DNA of 64,000 nt. It comes from Streptomyces anulatus. GTDB taxonomy: Bacteria > Actinomycetota > Actinomycetes > Streptomycetales > Streptomycetaceae. Below, in pieces: positions 49,427 to 60,098 of the stretch. The translations under genes were made by a program, and so were the position numbers. Where the stretch lies: the NCBI RefSeq assembly GCF_000721175.1, contig NZ_JOEZ01000003.1, positions 451,476 through 515,475 of the forward strand, in the 5' to 3' direction. Position 1 is the stretch's first letter. Each line of letters starts with the position of its first letter. The notes under the pieces are model-generated. The model ran no database searches. It was not told the origin of the DNA and worked only from the letters and a program-made list of their open reading frames with translations.

Positions 49427-51895
49427 TCACCCCCGCCGCACCCGCCCCGCGATCCGGCGGCCCAGCCGGCCCAGGGCGCTGACCCGGTTCCAGTCCCGGA
49501 AGGCGTCCGCCCGGCCGCTGCTGCCCGTGCGGCCCACCGTCGCCTCGACCTCCGCCACGGCTTCGGCCGTCATGCCGCGCACGGCGGGGCGCAGGACGTC
49601 GTCGAGGAGGGCGGCGGCCACCGGGGGCCAGGCCGTGCCCGCGTGCGGGTGGGCTGTCCAGACGGTGAAGCAGTCCGCCGCGTAGGCGGGCTGGGTGCGC
49701 AGCCGGGTCCGCACCGATGCGGTGCGGGCCGCGCGGTCGTACGCGGCGATCAGCTCGGCGTCGCCGCCGTGGACGAAGTCGTACAGTTCCGCCCCCGGGC
49801 GGTCGGGGGCCAGCAGGCGTTCGACCAGGGCTGCGTACGCCCGCTCCCGGAGCGCCGGTTCGACCGGCTCCGCCTGCGCGCACAGCGTGCGGACCCGCTC
49901 CGCCCAGCCGGGCTCCGGTGCTCCGGTGCGCAGTTCGCGGGCGAGGTCCAGCAGGAGGAGGCCCGCCCGTTCGCGGCCGCCGATCTCCTCGGGGAAGCCG
50001 CGCAGGAGGTCGTGCGCGAGTCCGGCCGCCTCGTCCGGGCCGGTGGCGGACGTGCCGGCGGCGGACGCTCCGAGCGCCGCGTCGACCAGGCGCGCCCAGG
50101 TGCCGGCCACGCGGTGCGAGTCCGAGGTGGCCGCGTCCAGCAGGAGGCGGGCCTCCTCGACCGTCGGGGCCCGGTCCTCCCACACCAGGCCGACCGCCGT
50201 CCGCAGCACCAGCGGCTCGGCGAAGGGGGACAGGCCGGCCGCCCGCAGCACCCGGTGCCACACCGCCGCCCGGTCACCGCCCAGGGTCGCCATCGCCTCC
50301 GGCACCTCCGCGCACATCCGCAGGTGCGGCAGCGCCTGCGTGCCCGTGAACGGCAGTGTGACCCGCTCCAGGAACCGGGCCACCGCCCCGGGGTCCTCGG
50401 GCGCGATCCGGTCCAGCGCGCCGAGCAGCGCCGTCCGCACCTCGAACTGCTCGTCCAGCAGCTCCAGCAGGGCCGGTGCGAAGCCCGGGGGGCCTTCGTG
50501 CGCCGCCGCCTCCGCCAGCAGCGCGGGCGCCAGGCGGTCCACGACCCCCGGCAGCGACTCCGTGCCGTTCACGCCCAGCAGCCTTGCCACCCGCAGCAGT
50601 TGCACGGTCCGTGACACCGAGCGCGATCCGGCCGTGTCGGCCAGTTCGGTCAGGATTTCCGGGCCCAGCCGCTCGGCGACCTCCGCCCCCTCCGGACCGG
50701 CGAACGCGTCCCGGCGCGGCAGTTCCAGCGAGCCGTTGCCGCCCCGTACCGCCTCCGTGACCAGCATCGCCGCGAGCGGAGCGGTCACCGATGCCGGGCT
50801 GCGGCCCTCCAGCGCACCGAACAGCCGCCCTGCCGCGTCGAATTCGGGGCCCGTACGGTCGTCGATACCGGGGGACGTGAGGGCCTCGACCAGCTGGCCC
50901 GTGCGCTTCGCGTCCAGAGCGTAGGGGCGGTCGGCGGCCCAGCCGGCACCCGCCGCACGCCCGTCCGGCCCCAGCGCGATCCCCGCACACAGGGCCACCA
51001 CGGCCAACGGCCCGGCCGCGAAAGGCGCCCCGGGCAGTTCGCGCGCCTCCCGGAACAGCTCCGGCGACCGGCTCCGCCAGACCCTGGCGGCCGTCGTCGC
51101 CCATACGTCTTCCGTACCGCCCGCCGGGGCCCGCCCCGCGCACTCGTGCACCCGCAGGCCCGCCGCTCGTGCCGCCGCCGCGTCCTCGGGCAGCACCCCC
51201 ACCACCCGCGACGCCGAACTCCCCGGCCGCCGGGTGTACGTGGTGAACGTCAGCCTCTCCGCGCTCTCCCTCGGCAGCGTGACGGACGCCAGCCCCAGCC
51301 ACCGGGCCACGTCCGCGCACTGCCGCTCCACCAGCACCACCGGCCGCCCGCCGGCCGTCTCCGCATCGCTCGCCCGGCGCAGATCCGCCAGTACCGCCGC
51401 GAGCCAGGGGCCGCGCGAGACGGCGAAGTCGTCCAGGCCCTCGGACACCGCCGCCGGGCCCGCCGGCGGTGTCAGCGGGTCCGGTATCGCCCCACCGGGC
51501 GTCACCGACACCCAGAGCGGCGAGCGCCACGCCTCGACCGGCAGCCGGTCACCCGGCAGCGGAACCCCCGGCGGCAGGTGTACCGCGTGCGCGTGGAACC
51601 GGACACCCGAACCCGCGCCGCCCGAACCCGCGCCGCCCGTGTCCCGTACCGGGGCCGAACGCGCCACCAGCCGACTGCCGTCGGACAGCACGAAGTACCC
51701 GAACGCCTGCGGAAGTGACCGCAGTTCGCCGTCGGTCGGCCGGTCGGGAACGCCCCCGGGAAGCTCGTAGCGCACCAAGGGTTCGATCTCCGCCAGCAGG
51801 GCCCCCGACACCCCGGGACCGACCGCCGTGAACCGGCCCGCCGCTCCCTCGTCCCCCGGCGCGGCGGAGGTGTAGTGCACCTGTGCAAGGCTCAT
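49427..51895 (-). CDS. GTPase-associated protein 1-like large protein
   Basis: Cytosolic protein of 822 residues matching, as I recall, actinobacterial proteins labelled GTPase-associated protein 1 (GAP1-N2, GAP1-M and GAP1-C domains). The N-terminal domain (residues ~1-140) begins LAQVHYTSAAPG and includes FGYFVLSDGSRLVARSAPV. A second domain has VLVERQCADVARWLGLASVT and LTFTTYTRRPG. The C-terminal ~450 residues are helical repeats rich in Leu and Ala. Such proteins are usually encoded with a partner GTPase in predicted multi-gene systems; no GTPase gene is adjacent here. The tandem receptor kinases start 1.2 kb away on the other strand. ATG 51895 follows GAGGGC. Confidence 0.65.
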   Translation of the reverse strand: MSLAQVHYTSAAPGDEGAAGRFTAVGPGVSGALLAEIEPLVRYELPGGVPDRPTDGELRSLPQAFGYFVLSDGSRLVARSAPVRDTGGAGSGGAGSGVRFHAHAVHLPPGVPLPGDRLPVEAWRSPLWVSVTPGGAIPDPLTPPAGPAAVSEGLDDFAVSRGPWLAAVLADLRRASDAETAGGRPVVLVERQCADVARWLGLASVTLPRESAERLTFTTYTRRPGSSASRVVGVLPEDAAAARAAGLRVHECAGRAPAGGTEDVWATTAARVWRSRSPELFREARELPGAPFAAGPLAVVALCAGIALGPDGRAAGAGWAADRPYALDAKRTGQLVEALTSPGIDDRTGPEFDAAGRLFGALEGRSPASVTAPLAAMLVTEAVRGGNGSLELPRRDAFAGPEGAEVAERLGPEILTELADTAGSRSVSRTVQLLRVARLLGVNGTESLPGVVDRLAPALLAEAAAHEGPPGFAPALLELLDEQFEVRTALLGALDRIAPEDPGAVARFLERVTLPFTGTQALPHLRMCAEVPEAMATLGGDRAAVWHRVLRAAGLSPFAEPLVLRTAVGLVWEDRAPTVEEARLLLDAATSDSHRVAGTWARLVDAALGASAAGTSATGPDEAAGLAHDLLRGFPEEIGGRERAGLLLLDLARELRTGAPEPGWAERVRTLCAQAEPVEPALRERAYAALVERLLAPDRPGAELYDFVHGGDAELIAAYDRAARTASVRTRLRTQPAYAADCFTVWTAHPHAGTAWPPVAAALLDDVLRPAVRGMTAEAVAEVEATVGRTGSSGRADAFRDWNRVSALGRLGRRIAGRVRRG

Positions 51896-52226
51896 CTGTC
51901 GGCCCTCTTCGTCCTGCCGCGCCCGGTCCCCGTGCCCACCCCGTACGGCTGGGTCGGGGGAGAAGTACGCAGCCGCGGGGGCGACGTTATCAAGGACGGG
52001 GACGTCATCCCTACGCTGCGTCAGGTGCTGGCCCCGGAATCGCTTTCCCCCTCGTCGAACGCCTCGCCGCGTTCCGGTCGGAGACGGCCTGACCCGTCCT
52101 GACCGACGTCCCCGCGAGGCGTTGCCGCGCATGTCCCGACGAGGTAACAGTCCCTCATCGGCACCCGCCTGCCACACCGGGCGAACTTATGATCGACGCG
52201 GCGTCGAGGAGGAACGGGGAAACGCT

Positions 52227-53054
52227 GTGACCTGTTACGTGCCGTTAAGAGGGGTCCGGTACGCGCTGCCCCTGGCCCTGGTGACCGTGCTGCTCGCCGG
52301 CTGTTCCGGCGCGGCGGACGACCCGGGGAAAGTGGAGAAGCGGGACGCTTCGGCAAGCGCGAGCCCGGGACCCGGCGGCGGCAGCACCGGTGCCGGGACG
52401 TCGGCCGAGGAATCACTCGTACCCGGCCCCGCCCGGCTTCCGAAGACCCGGGCCGAGGCACGTGACCTCATCGGCCGCGTCATCGCCGGCCCGGACAGCT
52501 TCGGCCCCGGGGTGGTGAAGCGGAACCCGTACGAGAGCGACCCCGCGACCTGGCCCGTGCTCGGCGAGGACTGCGTCTGGCAGCAGCAAAAGCCCGCGTA
52601 CAGCGTCCTGGCCACCCTCACCCGCTCGTTCGAGGTGCCCGCGGAGAAGGGCAAGGGGCCGGTGCGCCTCGGCGCCGTCGTCACCGTGCACCGCACCCGC
52701 GAGGACGCCGCCTGGGAGATGGCGGAGTCGATCGAGGAGTCCATGCGCTGCCCCACCCAGCAACTGCGCGAGGGCGAACTGATCGGCTCCCTGGTCGCCG
52801 CCGCGCTCCTCGGCGGCGAGGCCACGCAGACCGACTCCGAGGACTCCCTCAGTGAGATGGGGCAGTACCAGAGCTCCGAGCTCGGCGGACCGCACCACTA
52901 CTCCTGGCAGCAGGCGCAGACCCTGCAGTTCACCGTCGCCGTGACCGGCAAGGGGGCGAAGGGGCGCACCGAGCGGGAGATCGACGACCTCGTCGTCCAG
53001 GCGCAGAGCGCCATGCTGGTCCGGCTGGAATCCGCCGTCGAGAAGCAGAGCTGA
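52227..53054 (+). CDS. Lipoprotein of unknown function with a TTA codon
   Basis: Exported lipoprotein, 275 residues, not recognised. Signal LPLALVTVLLAGC is followed by a Ser/Gly/Ala linker and a compact domain from ARLPKTRAEARDLIGRVIAG. It includes the pair SFEVPAEKGKGPVRLGAVV and REDAAWEMAESIEESM, then QTLQFTVAVTGKGAKGRTER. The seventh codon (52245-52247) is TTA, read in Streptomyces only by the bldA leucyl-tRNA, so translation should be limited to development or late growth. The start may be GTG 52227 (GGGGA 7 bases upstream) or GTG 52239; both include the TTA. It ends 9 bases before the first receptor kinase gene, so it probably belongs to that operon and may be a sensor accessory. Confidence 0.7.
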   Translation: MTCYVPLRGVRYALPLALVTVLLAGCSGAADDPGKVEKRDASASASPGPGGGSTGAGTSAEESLVPGPARLPKTRAEARDLIGRVIAGPDSFGPGVVKRNPYESDPATWPVLGEDCVWQQQKPAYSVLATLTRSFEVPAEKGKGPVRLGAVVTVHRTREDAAWEMAESIEESMRCPTQQLREGELIGSLVAAALLGGEATQTDSEDSLSEMGQYQSSELGGPHHYSWQQAQTLQFTVAVTGKGAKGRTEREIDDLVVQAQSAMLVRLESAVEKQS

Positions 53055-53063
53055 GGCCGGGCG

Positions 53064-55253
53064 ATGGACGACCTGCGACCCACCGACCCCGCCCGGATCG
53101 GCGGGCACCGGCTCCTCGGCCGCCTCGGCGCGGGCGGCATGGGCGTCGTCTACCTCGGACGCACCGACGCCGGAGCGCTCGCCGCGATCAAGGTGATCCT
53201 GCCCGAGTACGCCGGGGACGAGGACTTCCGGACCCGCTTCCGGCGCGAGGCCGAGGCCGCCCGCCGGGTCGACAGCCCCTGGGCCGTGCCCGTCACCGGC
53301 GCCGACACCGAGGCCGAACGTCCTTGGCTGGCAACGGAGTTCGTTCCCGGGCCGACGCTTTTCGACGTCGTCGCCCGGCGCGGGCCGCTGCCCGTGCGCA
53401 GCGTCACCGTCCTCGGCCGGCTGCTCGCCCGCGCGCTGGCCGCCGTGCACGCCGCCGGACTCGTGCACCGCGACGTCAAACCGGGCAACGTGCTGCTGAC
53501 GGCCGGCGGCCCCCGGCTGATCGACTTCGGGATCGCCCGCGCCGCCGACGCCACCGCCCTGACCGCCACCGGACTCGTCGTCGGCACCCCCGGCTTCCTC
53601 CCGCCCGAGCAGGCGTCCGGGAACACCGCGGGGCCCGCCGGGGACGTCTTCTCGCTCGGCTGCCTCCTGGCCTACGCGGCCACCGGCCGGCCGCCCTTCG
53701 GTAGCGGCGCGGTCGACGCCGTCCTCTACCGCACCGTGCACGACGCCCCCGACCTCGACGGCATCGACGACGCCCCCCTGCGCGCGCTGCTGGACCGGTG
53801 CCTCGCCAAGGACCCCGGTGAGCGTCCGGCCGCCGCCGGCCTCGACACCCTGATCGCCGAGGACGTACCGGCCGGGGCCACCGCAGACTGGCTGCCCGAG
53901 GACGTCGTCCGGATCATCGCCGACCGGTCCGCCGCGCTGCTGGCCCTGCCCGGTATCGACGCCACCGTCACCGAGGAGCCCGGCCCGCCGGAACCCGCCC
54001 CCGGCCGACGGCGGTTCCTGCTGCTCGCGGCCGGTGGCGCGGTGGCGCTCGGCGCCGGCGCCTTCGCCGCCGTACGCCTCACCCGCGACGAACCCGCCGA
54101 CGGCGGGGACGGAGCGCCCGGCGGACGCCGCTGGATCATCGGTGTGCACGCCGACCTCACCGGACCCCTGAGCGCCGCCGGACGCGCCCAGGAACGCGGT
54201 GTCCGGCTCGCCGTCGACCGCTTCAACTCCCTCGACGACCAGCCCTTCCGGCTCGCCGTGAAGGTCCTCGACGACCAGGGCGACGCCGGTCGCTCCGCCC
54301 GGGTCGCCGAGGAGTTCGCCCATGACCCGGAGGTCATCGCGGTCATCGGCCCCACCGGCGACGAGGCGGCCGGGGCGGCCCTGTCCGCGTACGACGAGGC
54401 CGTGCTGCCGGTCCTGACGGTGTCGGCCCTCCAGATCGCCTTCCCGAAACGGGCCAACGGCTCCTTCTTCCAGGCCGCCCCCTCCTACGCCTCGCTCGCC
54501 GTCCCCATCGTCAACCGCCTCCTGCTGCGCCCCGATGTCGAGCGGCTGGGCATCCTGGTCGACCGGTCCGGCGGACAGGCGGCCTACCAGGCGGGCTACG
54601 CGACCAACCTGCTGACCCCCGACCTCACGACCGGCACCACCCACCCCCGAGTGGTGCCCGCCGGGACGCGCGTCTTCGACCCGGTCGTCACCGACCTCCT
54701 GTCCAACCGGAGCGATGCCCTCTTCTACGCCGGTGACGCGGCCGGCGCCTCCCAGGTCGCCCGCATCCTGGCCGACCTCTCCTTCGCCGGACCGCTCATG
54801 GCGCAGCACACCGTCATGGGGCCGGAGTTCCTGGAACAGGCGGGCGCGGCGGCCGACGGCTGGGAGTTCGTCGCCCCGTTCACCGACGCGAGCGCCCCGG
54901 CCGCCGCGACGTTCGCCGCAGCCCACCGCAAACGCTTCGGCGTCGCGCCCGCCGCCTGGTCGGCCGAGGCGTACGACGTGGCGGGGCTCGTCGCCCGCGA
55001 ACTGGCCACCCTCGCCGTCGCCGCCGCCAAGGGGGCATCGGCGAGCGCCTCACCCTCCGGCGACGGCCGGTCCACCCGGCCCACCCGGTCCGGGCTGACC
55101 GCCGCGATCGCCGCCGCCCGGTACGAGGGGGTCTCCCGCACGTACGCGTTCGACGAGAAGCGCCAGCAACTCGTCGGCCAGGACGCCCACCTGTACCGGG
55201 TGGAGGAGGGCCGCCACCGGTACCTCGGCCCGGCCCCGAAGCCGAAGAGCTGA
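53064..55253 (+). CDS. Receptor Ser/Thr protein kinase with periplasmic-binding-protein sensor (copy 1)
   Basis: Single-pass receptor kinase of 729 residues. The cytoplasmic kinase (residues ~13-270) has the glycine loop LGRLGAGGMGVVYLGR, Lys43, HRDVKPGN with Asp137, DFG with Asp154 and the GTPGFLPPEQ activation-segment end. A Pro linker leads to one membrane helix (FLLLAAGGAVALGAGAFAAV, about 314-336). Outside, residues ~355-650 form a branched-chain amino-acid-binding-protein-like (Peripla_BP_6) domain: IIGVHADLTGPLSAAGRAQE, VIAVIGPTGDEAAGAALSAY, and RFGVAPAAWSAEAYDVAGLV. Ligand binding outside probably controls kinase activity inside. It follows the TTA-containing lipoprotein gene by 9 bases. 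Confidence 0.85.
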   Translation: MDDLRPTDPARIGGHRLLGRLGAGGMGVVYLGRTDAGALAAIKVILPEYAGDEDFRTRFRREAEAARRVDSPWAVPVTGADTEAERPWLATEFVPGPTLFDVVARRGPLPVRSVTVLGRLLARALAAVHAAGLVHRDVKPGNVLLTAGGPRLIDFGIARAADATALTATGLVVGTPGFLPPEQASGNTAGPAGDVFSLGCLLAYAATGRPPFGSGAVDAVLYRTVHDAPDLDGIDDAPLRALLDRCLAKDPGERPAAAGLDTLIAEDVPAGATADWLPEDVVRIIADRSAALLALPGIDATVTEEPGPPEPAPGRRRFLLLAAGGAVALGAGAFAAVRLTRDEPADGGDGAPGGRRWIIGVHADLTGPLSAAGRAQERGVRLAVDRFNSLDDQPFRLAVKVLDDQGDAGRSARVAEEFAHDPEVIAVIGPTGDEAAGAALSAYDEAVLPVLTVSALQIAFPKRANGSFFQAAPSYASLAVPIVNRLLLRPDVERLGILVDRSGGQAAYQAGYATNLLTPDLTTGTTHPRVVPAGTRVFDPVVTDLLSNRSDALFYAGDAAGASQVARILADLSFAGPLMAQHTVMGPEFLEQAGAAADGWEFVAPFTDASAPAAATFAAAHRKRFGVAPAAWSAEAYDVAGLVARELATLAVAAAKGASASASPSGDGRSTRPTRSGLTAAIAAARYEGVSRTYAFDEKRQQLVGQDAHLYRVEEGRHRYLGPAPKPKS

Positions 55254-55254
55254 C

Positions 55255-57486
55255 GTGCGGCCCCTCACCTCCGAGGACCCCCGCGCCGTCGGCCCGTACC
55301 GCACCCTCGTCCGGCTCGGCGCGGGCGGCATGGGCGTGGTCTACCTGGCGCGCTCGGCGGGCGGGGCGCTCGCCGCCGTCAAGGTGATCCGGGCCGAGCA
55401 CGCCGCCGACCCCGGCTTCCGGGCCCGCTTCCGGCGCGAGGCGGAGGCCGCCGCCCTGATCACGGGCCCCTGGGTGGTCCCGGTGCTCGGCGCGGACACC
55501 GAGGCCCCCGAGCCGTGGCTGGCGACCGCGTTCGTCCCCGGGCCCTCGCTGGCCGAGGTGGTCGGCGCGGGCGGCGCGCTGCCCACCACCACCGTCCGGG
55601 CGCTCGGGAGCCGGCTCGCCGAGGCCCTCGTCGCGGTCCACGAGGCCGGGCTGATCCACCGTGACGTCAAACCCGGCAACGTGCTCCTCGCCCTCGACGG
55701 CCCCCGCCTCATCGACTTCGGGATCGCCCGCCACGAGGGCGCCACCGCGCTGACCACCACGGGGGCGGTGATCGGGACGCCCGGCTACCTGGCCCCCGAA
55801 CAGGCGTCGGCCGGGCCGCTGGGTCCGGCGTGCGACGTGTTCTCGCTCGGCTGCGTCCTCGTGTACGCGGCGACCGGCCGGCGGCCGTTCGGCGAGGGCA
55901 GCGGGGCGGGCGCCCTGTACCGCACGATCCACGAGGAGGCGGACCTGACCGGTGTTCCGCCCGGCCTGGTGCCCCTGATCACCGCCTGCCTCACCAAGGA
56001 CCCGGCCGCCCGGCCTACCGCGAGCCGGGTCCGCGACGTCCTGGCGATGGACGGGGAGCGGGGCCCGGACCGGGCGAGGGACCCGCGCGAGTTCGCGGAC
56101 CCCCGCGAGACTCTCCGTGCCCCTCCTGATGCAGCCCCCGACACCACCCCCGGCCCTTGGCGGATGCCCGCCGGGCTCCCCGCGCTGATCGCCGAGCGGT
56201 CCGCCGCCGCCCTCGCGCTCCCGGACCCCGAACCGCTGCCCGTCACGCTCGCTCCCGCCGAGGGCGGAAGCGCGACGGGTCCCACCCGCCGGCGGCTGCT
56301 GACCGCGGGGGCGGCCGGGGCCGTCGTCCTCGCCGGCGGCTCCACCGCGGCCTGGATCGCCCTGCGGGGGAGCGGCGAGGGGGCGGGCGGACCCTCGGCG
56401 GGACCGGGGGAGCCGCCCACGTACACGATCGGGCTCCACGCCGACCTCGGCGGACCCGGCCGGGCCACCGGGCTGGCCCACCAGCGCGGCGCCCAGCTCG
56501 CCGTCGCCGACCACAACTCCCGCGCCGACAAGGCGTTCCGGTTCGCCCTGCGCACCGAGGACGACGCGGGGGACCCGGCGGCGGCGCTGCGGGCGGCCGG
56601 CCGGCTGGCGGCGGACCCCTCGGTCATCGCGGTTCTCGGACCCACCGGAGAGGTGCTGCGCGAGGACCTCGTCCAGCGGTACGGCACGGCACGGCTGGCC
56701 ACCGTCGTCGTCGCGGCGGGCTCCAGCACCGCCGAGTCCGGCACCGCCCTCCACCTCTGCGTGATCCGCCCCTTCGACCGCATGCTCCCGCCCGGCCTCA
56801 TCAGCTACCTGACCCGCACCCGCCCCGCGACCCGCATCCTGCTCGTCGAGGATGCCGCCGATCCCCGGTTCGCGGGGGAGGTCGGGGGCACGTTCCGCGA
56901 GGCCGCGCTCACCGGCGCCGCCCTCCTCGAACACCCCCTCGCCCGGGGGAACGCGGGCTTCGGCGCGGTCGCCCGTAAGGCCGTGTCCGGCCGGGCGGAC
57001 GCGGTGGTGCTCGGGGGCGGCGACCCGTCCCGCGCCGCCCGCCTGGCCACCGCACTGGCGGACCAGGGATTCACCGGCACCCGGGTCGCCGCCGGACCCG
57101 CCCTCGGACCCGCCTTCCTCGACGGGGCGGGCGAGGCCGCCGAAGGCTGGGTCTTCGCCGAGGCGTACGCCGACCCCGCCGGCCTCCCGGCGGCCAAGGC
57201 GTTCACCGCCGCCCACCGCAAGCGCTTCGGCGCGCCCCCGGCCACCTGGGCCGCCGAGGCGTACGACGCGGTCGGCCTGATCGCCCGCGCCACCGGGACC
57301 ACCAGCGCCTCGGGCGAGGTGCGCAGCGGCATCGCCCAGCGGCTCGTGCGGACCGAGCACCGGGGGATCGTGCGCACCCTCGCCTTCCACACCTCGACCC
57401 GCCAGGTGCGGATCGAGAACGGGATCTTCCTCTACCGGATCGAGAAGGGCCGCCCCCGCTTCCTGGGCCCTTACGGCGAGCTGTAG
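55255..57486 (+). CDS. Receptor Ser/Thr protein kinase with periplasmic-binding-protein sensor (copy 2)
   Basis: Tandem paralogue of the preceding kinase, 743 residues, starting at GTG 55255 directly after its TGA (one base between). Kinase motifs are intact: LVRLGAGGMGVVYLAR, Lys43, LIHRDVKPGN, LIDFGIA and GTPGYLAPEQ. A ~65-residue Pro/Asp-rich linker and a membrane helix (LTAGAAGAVVLAGGSTAAWI) precede a second Peripla_BP_6-like domain (YTIGLHADLGGPGRATGLAH, VIAVLGPTGEVLREDLV, KRFGAPPATWAAEAYDAVGL). The sensor domains differ more than the kinase domains, so the two receptors may see different ligands. The 295 bases downstream, before tdh, contain no gene that I can support. Confidence 0.85.
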   Translation: MRPLTSEDPRAVGPYRTLVRLGAGGMGVVYLARSAGGALAAVKVIRAEHAADPGFRARFRREAEAAALITGPWVVPVLGADTEAPEPWLATAFVPGPSLAEVVGAGGALPTTTVRALGSRLAEALVAVHEAGLIHRDVKPGNVLLALDGPRLIDFGIARHEGATALTTTGAVIGTPGYLAPEQASAGPLGPACDVFSLGCVLVYAATGRRPFGEGSGAGALYRTIHEEADLTGVPPGLVPLITACLTKDPAARPTASRVRDVLAMDGERGPDRARDPREFADPRETLRAPPDAAPDTTPGPWRMPAGLPALIAERSAAALALPDPEPLPVTLAPAEGGSATGPTRRRLLTAGAAGAVVLAGGSTAAWIALRGSGEGAGGPSAGPGEPPTYTIGLHADLGGPGRATGLAHQRGAQLAVADHNSRADKAFRFALRTEDDAGDPAAALRAAGRLAADPSVIAVLGPTGEVLREDLVQRYGTARLATVVVAAGSSTAESGTALHLCVIRPFDRMLPPGLISYLTRTRPATRILLVEDAADPRFAGEVGGTFREAALTGAALLEHPLARGNAGFGAVARKAVSGRADAVVLGGGDPSRAARLATALADQGFTGTRVAAGPALGPAFLDGAGEAAEGWVFAEAYADPAGLPAAKAFTAAHRKRFGAPPATWAAEAYDAVGLIARATGTTSASGEVRSGIAQRLVRTEHRGIVRTLAFHTSTRQVRIENGIFLYRIEKGRPRFLGPYGEL

Positions 57487-57781
57487 CCGAGGAAGCCAAG
57501 GCCGACGAGCGGCAGCGGCCGGTGATGCCACGGCCAGGCGTGAAGATCTCCTGCGGCGGCGCTTAAGAAATCCTCGATGGACCCGGGACCCCGCCGTACG
57601 GCAGCCTTCTCCATGACGGCCGGGGACGGCGCGTGGAGCCTTTCGAGATGCTCCGTCCCGTCCCGCCGAACCCCCACCACGGGGGCTGACACCCAAGATC
57701 CACCCCGGGCCGCAGGGTTCCTCCGACATGCCCCGAGGCCCGGGGTATCCACTCGCGTACCGACGTCAGGGAGCCGCAGCC

Positions 57782-58810
57782 GTGAAGGCACTCGTCAAGC
57801 AGAAGGCCGAACCCGGACTGTGGCTGATGGACGTGCCGGAGCCGGAGTACGGCCCCAACGACGTCCTGATCAAGGTCCTGCGCACCGGTATCTGCGGTAC
57901 CGACCTGCACATCCGCGCCTATGACGGCTGGGCTCAGCAGGCGGTCACCACCCCGCTGGTCCTCGGCCACGAGTTCGTCGGCGAGGTCGCCGCGACCGGC
58001 TCCGACGTCGTGGACATCGCCGCCGGCGACCTGGTCAGCGGCGAGGGCCACCTCGTCTGCGGCAAGTGCCGCAACTGTCTCGCCGGCCGCCGCCACCTCT
58101 GCCGCTCCACCGTCGGCCTCGGCGTCGGCCGGGACGGGGCGTTCGCGGAGTACGTGGTCCTGCCCGCGTCCAACGTGTGGGTGCACCGGGTCCCCGTCGA
58201 CCTCGACATCGCCGCGATCTTCGACCCGTTCGGCAACGCCGTGCACACCGCGCTGTCCTTCCCGCTGGTCGGCGAGGACGTCCTGATCACCGGCGCCGGC
58301 CCGATCGGCATCATGGCCGCCGCCGTCGCCCGGCACGCCGGCGCCCGCAACGTCGTCATCACCGACGTCAGCGAGGCGCGTCTCGCCCTCGCCCGCAAGG
58401 TCGGCGTCAGCCTCGCCCTCAACGTCGCGGACCGCACCATCGCGGACGGACAGCGGGAACTCGGCCTCCGCGAGGGCTTCGACATCGGCCTGGAGATGTC
58501 CGGCCGCCCCGAGGCGATGCGCGACATGGTCGCGAACATGACGCACGGCGGCCGGATCGCGATGCTCGGCCTGCCCGCCGAGGAGTTCGCCGTCGACTGG
58601 TCCCGCATCGTCACCTCGATGATCACCATCAAGGGGATCTACGGCCGCGAGATGTACGAGACCTGGTACGCCATGTCCGTCCTGCTGGAGGGCGGCCTCG
58701 ACCTCGCCCCCGTGATCACCGGCCGGTACGGCTTCCGCGACTTCGAGGCGGCCTTCGACGACGCCGCGAGCGGCCTCGGCGGCAAGGTCATCCTCGACTG
58801 GACCGTCTGA
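57782..58810 (+). CDS. tdh: L-threonine 3-dehydrogenase
   Basis: Oxidises L-threonine to 2-amino-3-ketobutyrate with NAD, first step of the threonine-to-glycine route. It is 342 residues. Zinc ligands appear in GICGTDLHI and GHEFVGEV, and the structural zinc set is [15 protein letters not shown]. The NAD motif is [20 protein letters not shown] 57782 lies 8 bases after AGGGAG; the longer in-frame start at 57728 has no site. kbl follows after 42 bases, making the classical tdh-kbl operon. Confidence 0.92.
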   Translation: MKALVKQKAEPGLWLMDVPEPEYGPNDVLIKVLRTGICGTDLHIRAYDGWAQQAVTTPLVLGHEFVGEVAATGSDVVDIAAGDLVSGEGHLVCGKCRNCLAGRRHLCRSTVGLGVGRDGAFAEYVVLPASNVWVHRVPVDLDIAAIFDPFGNAVHTALSFPLVGEDVLITGAGPIGIMAAAVARHAGARNVVITDVSEARLALARKVGVSLALNVADRTIADGQRELGLREGFDIGLEMSGRPEAMRDMVANMTHGGRIAMLGLPAEEFAVDWSRIVTSMITIKGIYGREMYETWYAMSVLLEGGLDLAPVITGRYGFRDFEAAFDDAASGLGGKVILDWTV

Positions 58811-58852
58811 CCTCCCGACCGCCCTTCGCTCTTGATCCCATAAGGAATCCGC

Positions 58853-60052
<1,200 letters not shown>

Positions 60053-60098
60053 CCGCTCACCGGGTCGGGCACTCGTCGCGACCTGGGACAATGGGCAC

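Noticed and set aside
52188..52193. TATGAT as -10 box for the lipoprotein/kinase operon
   Set aside because: No matching -35 sequence (CCGCCT at the expected place); too weak to list as a feature. The remainder of 51896-52226 shows no gene.
57471..57640. Minus-strand small protein (about 47 codons, MEKAAVRRGPGSIEDFL...) with a TTA codon, between the second kinase and tdh
   Set aside because: It runs antisense into the kinase gene, has no ribosome site and I see no supporting similarity; kept only as a note.
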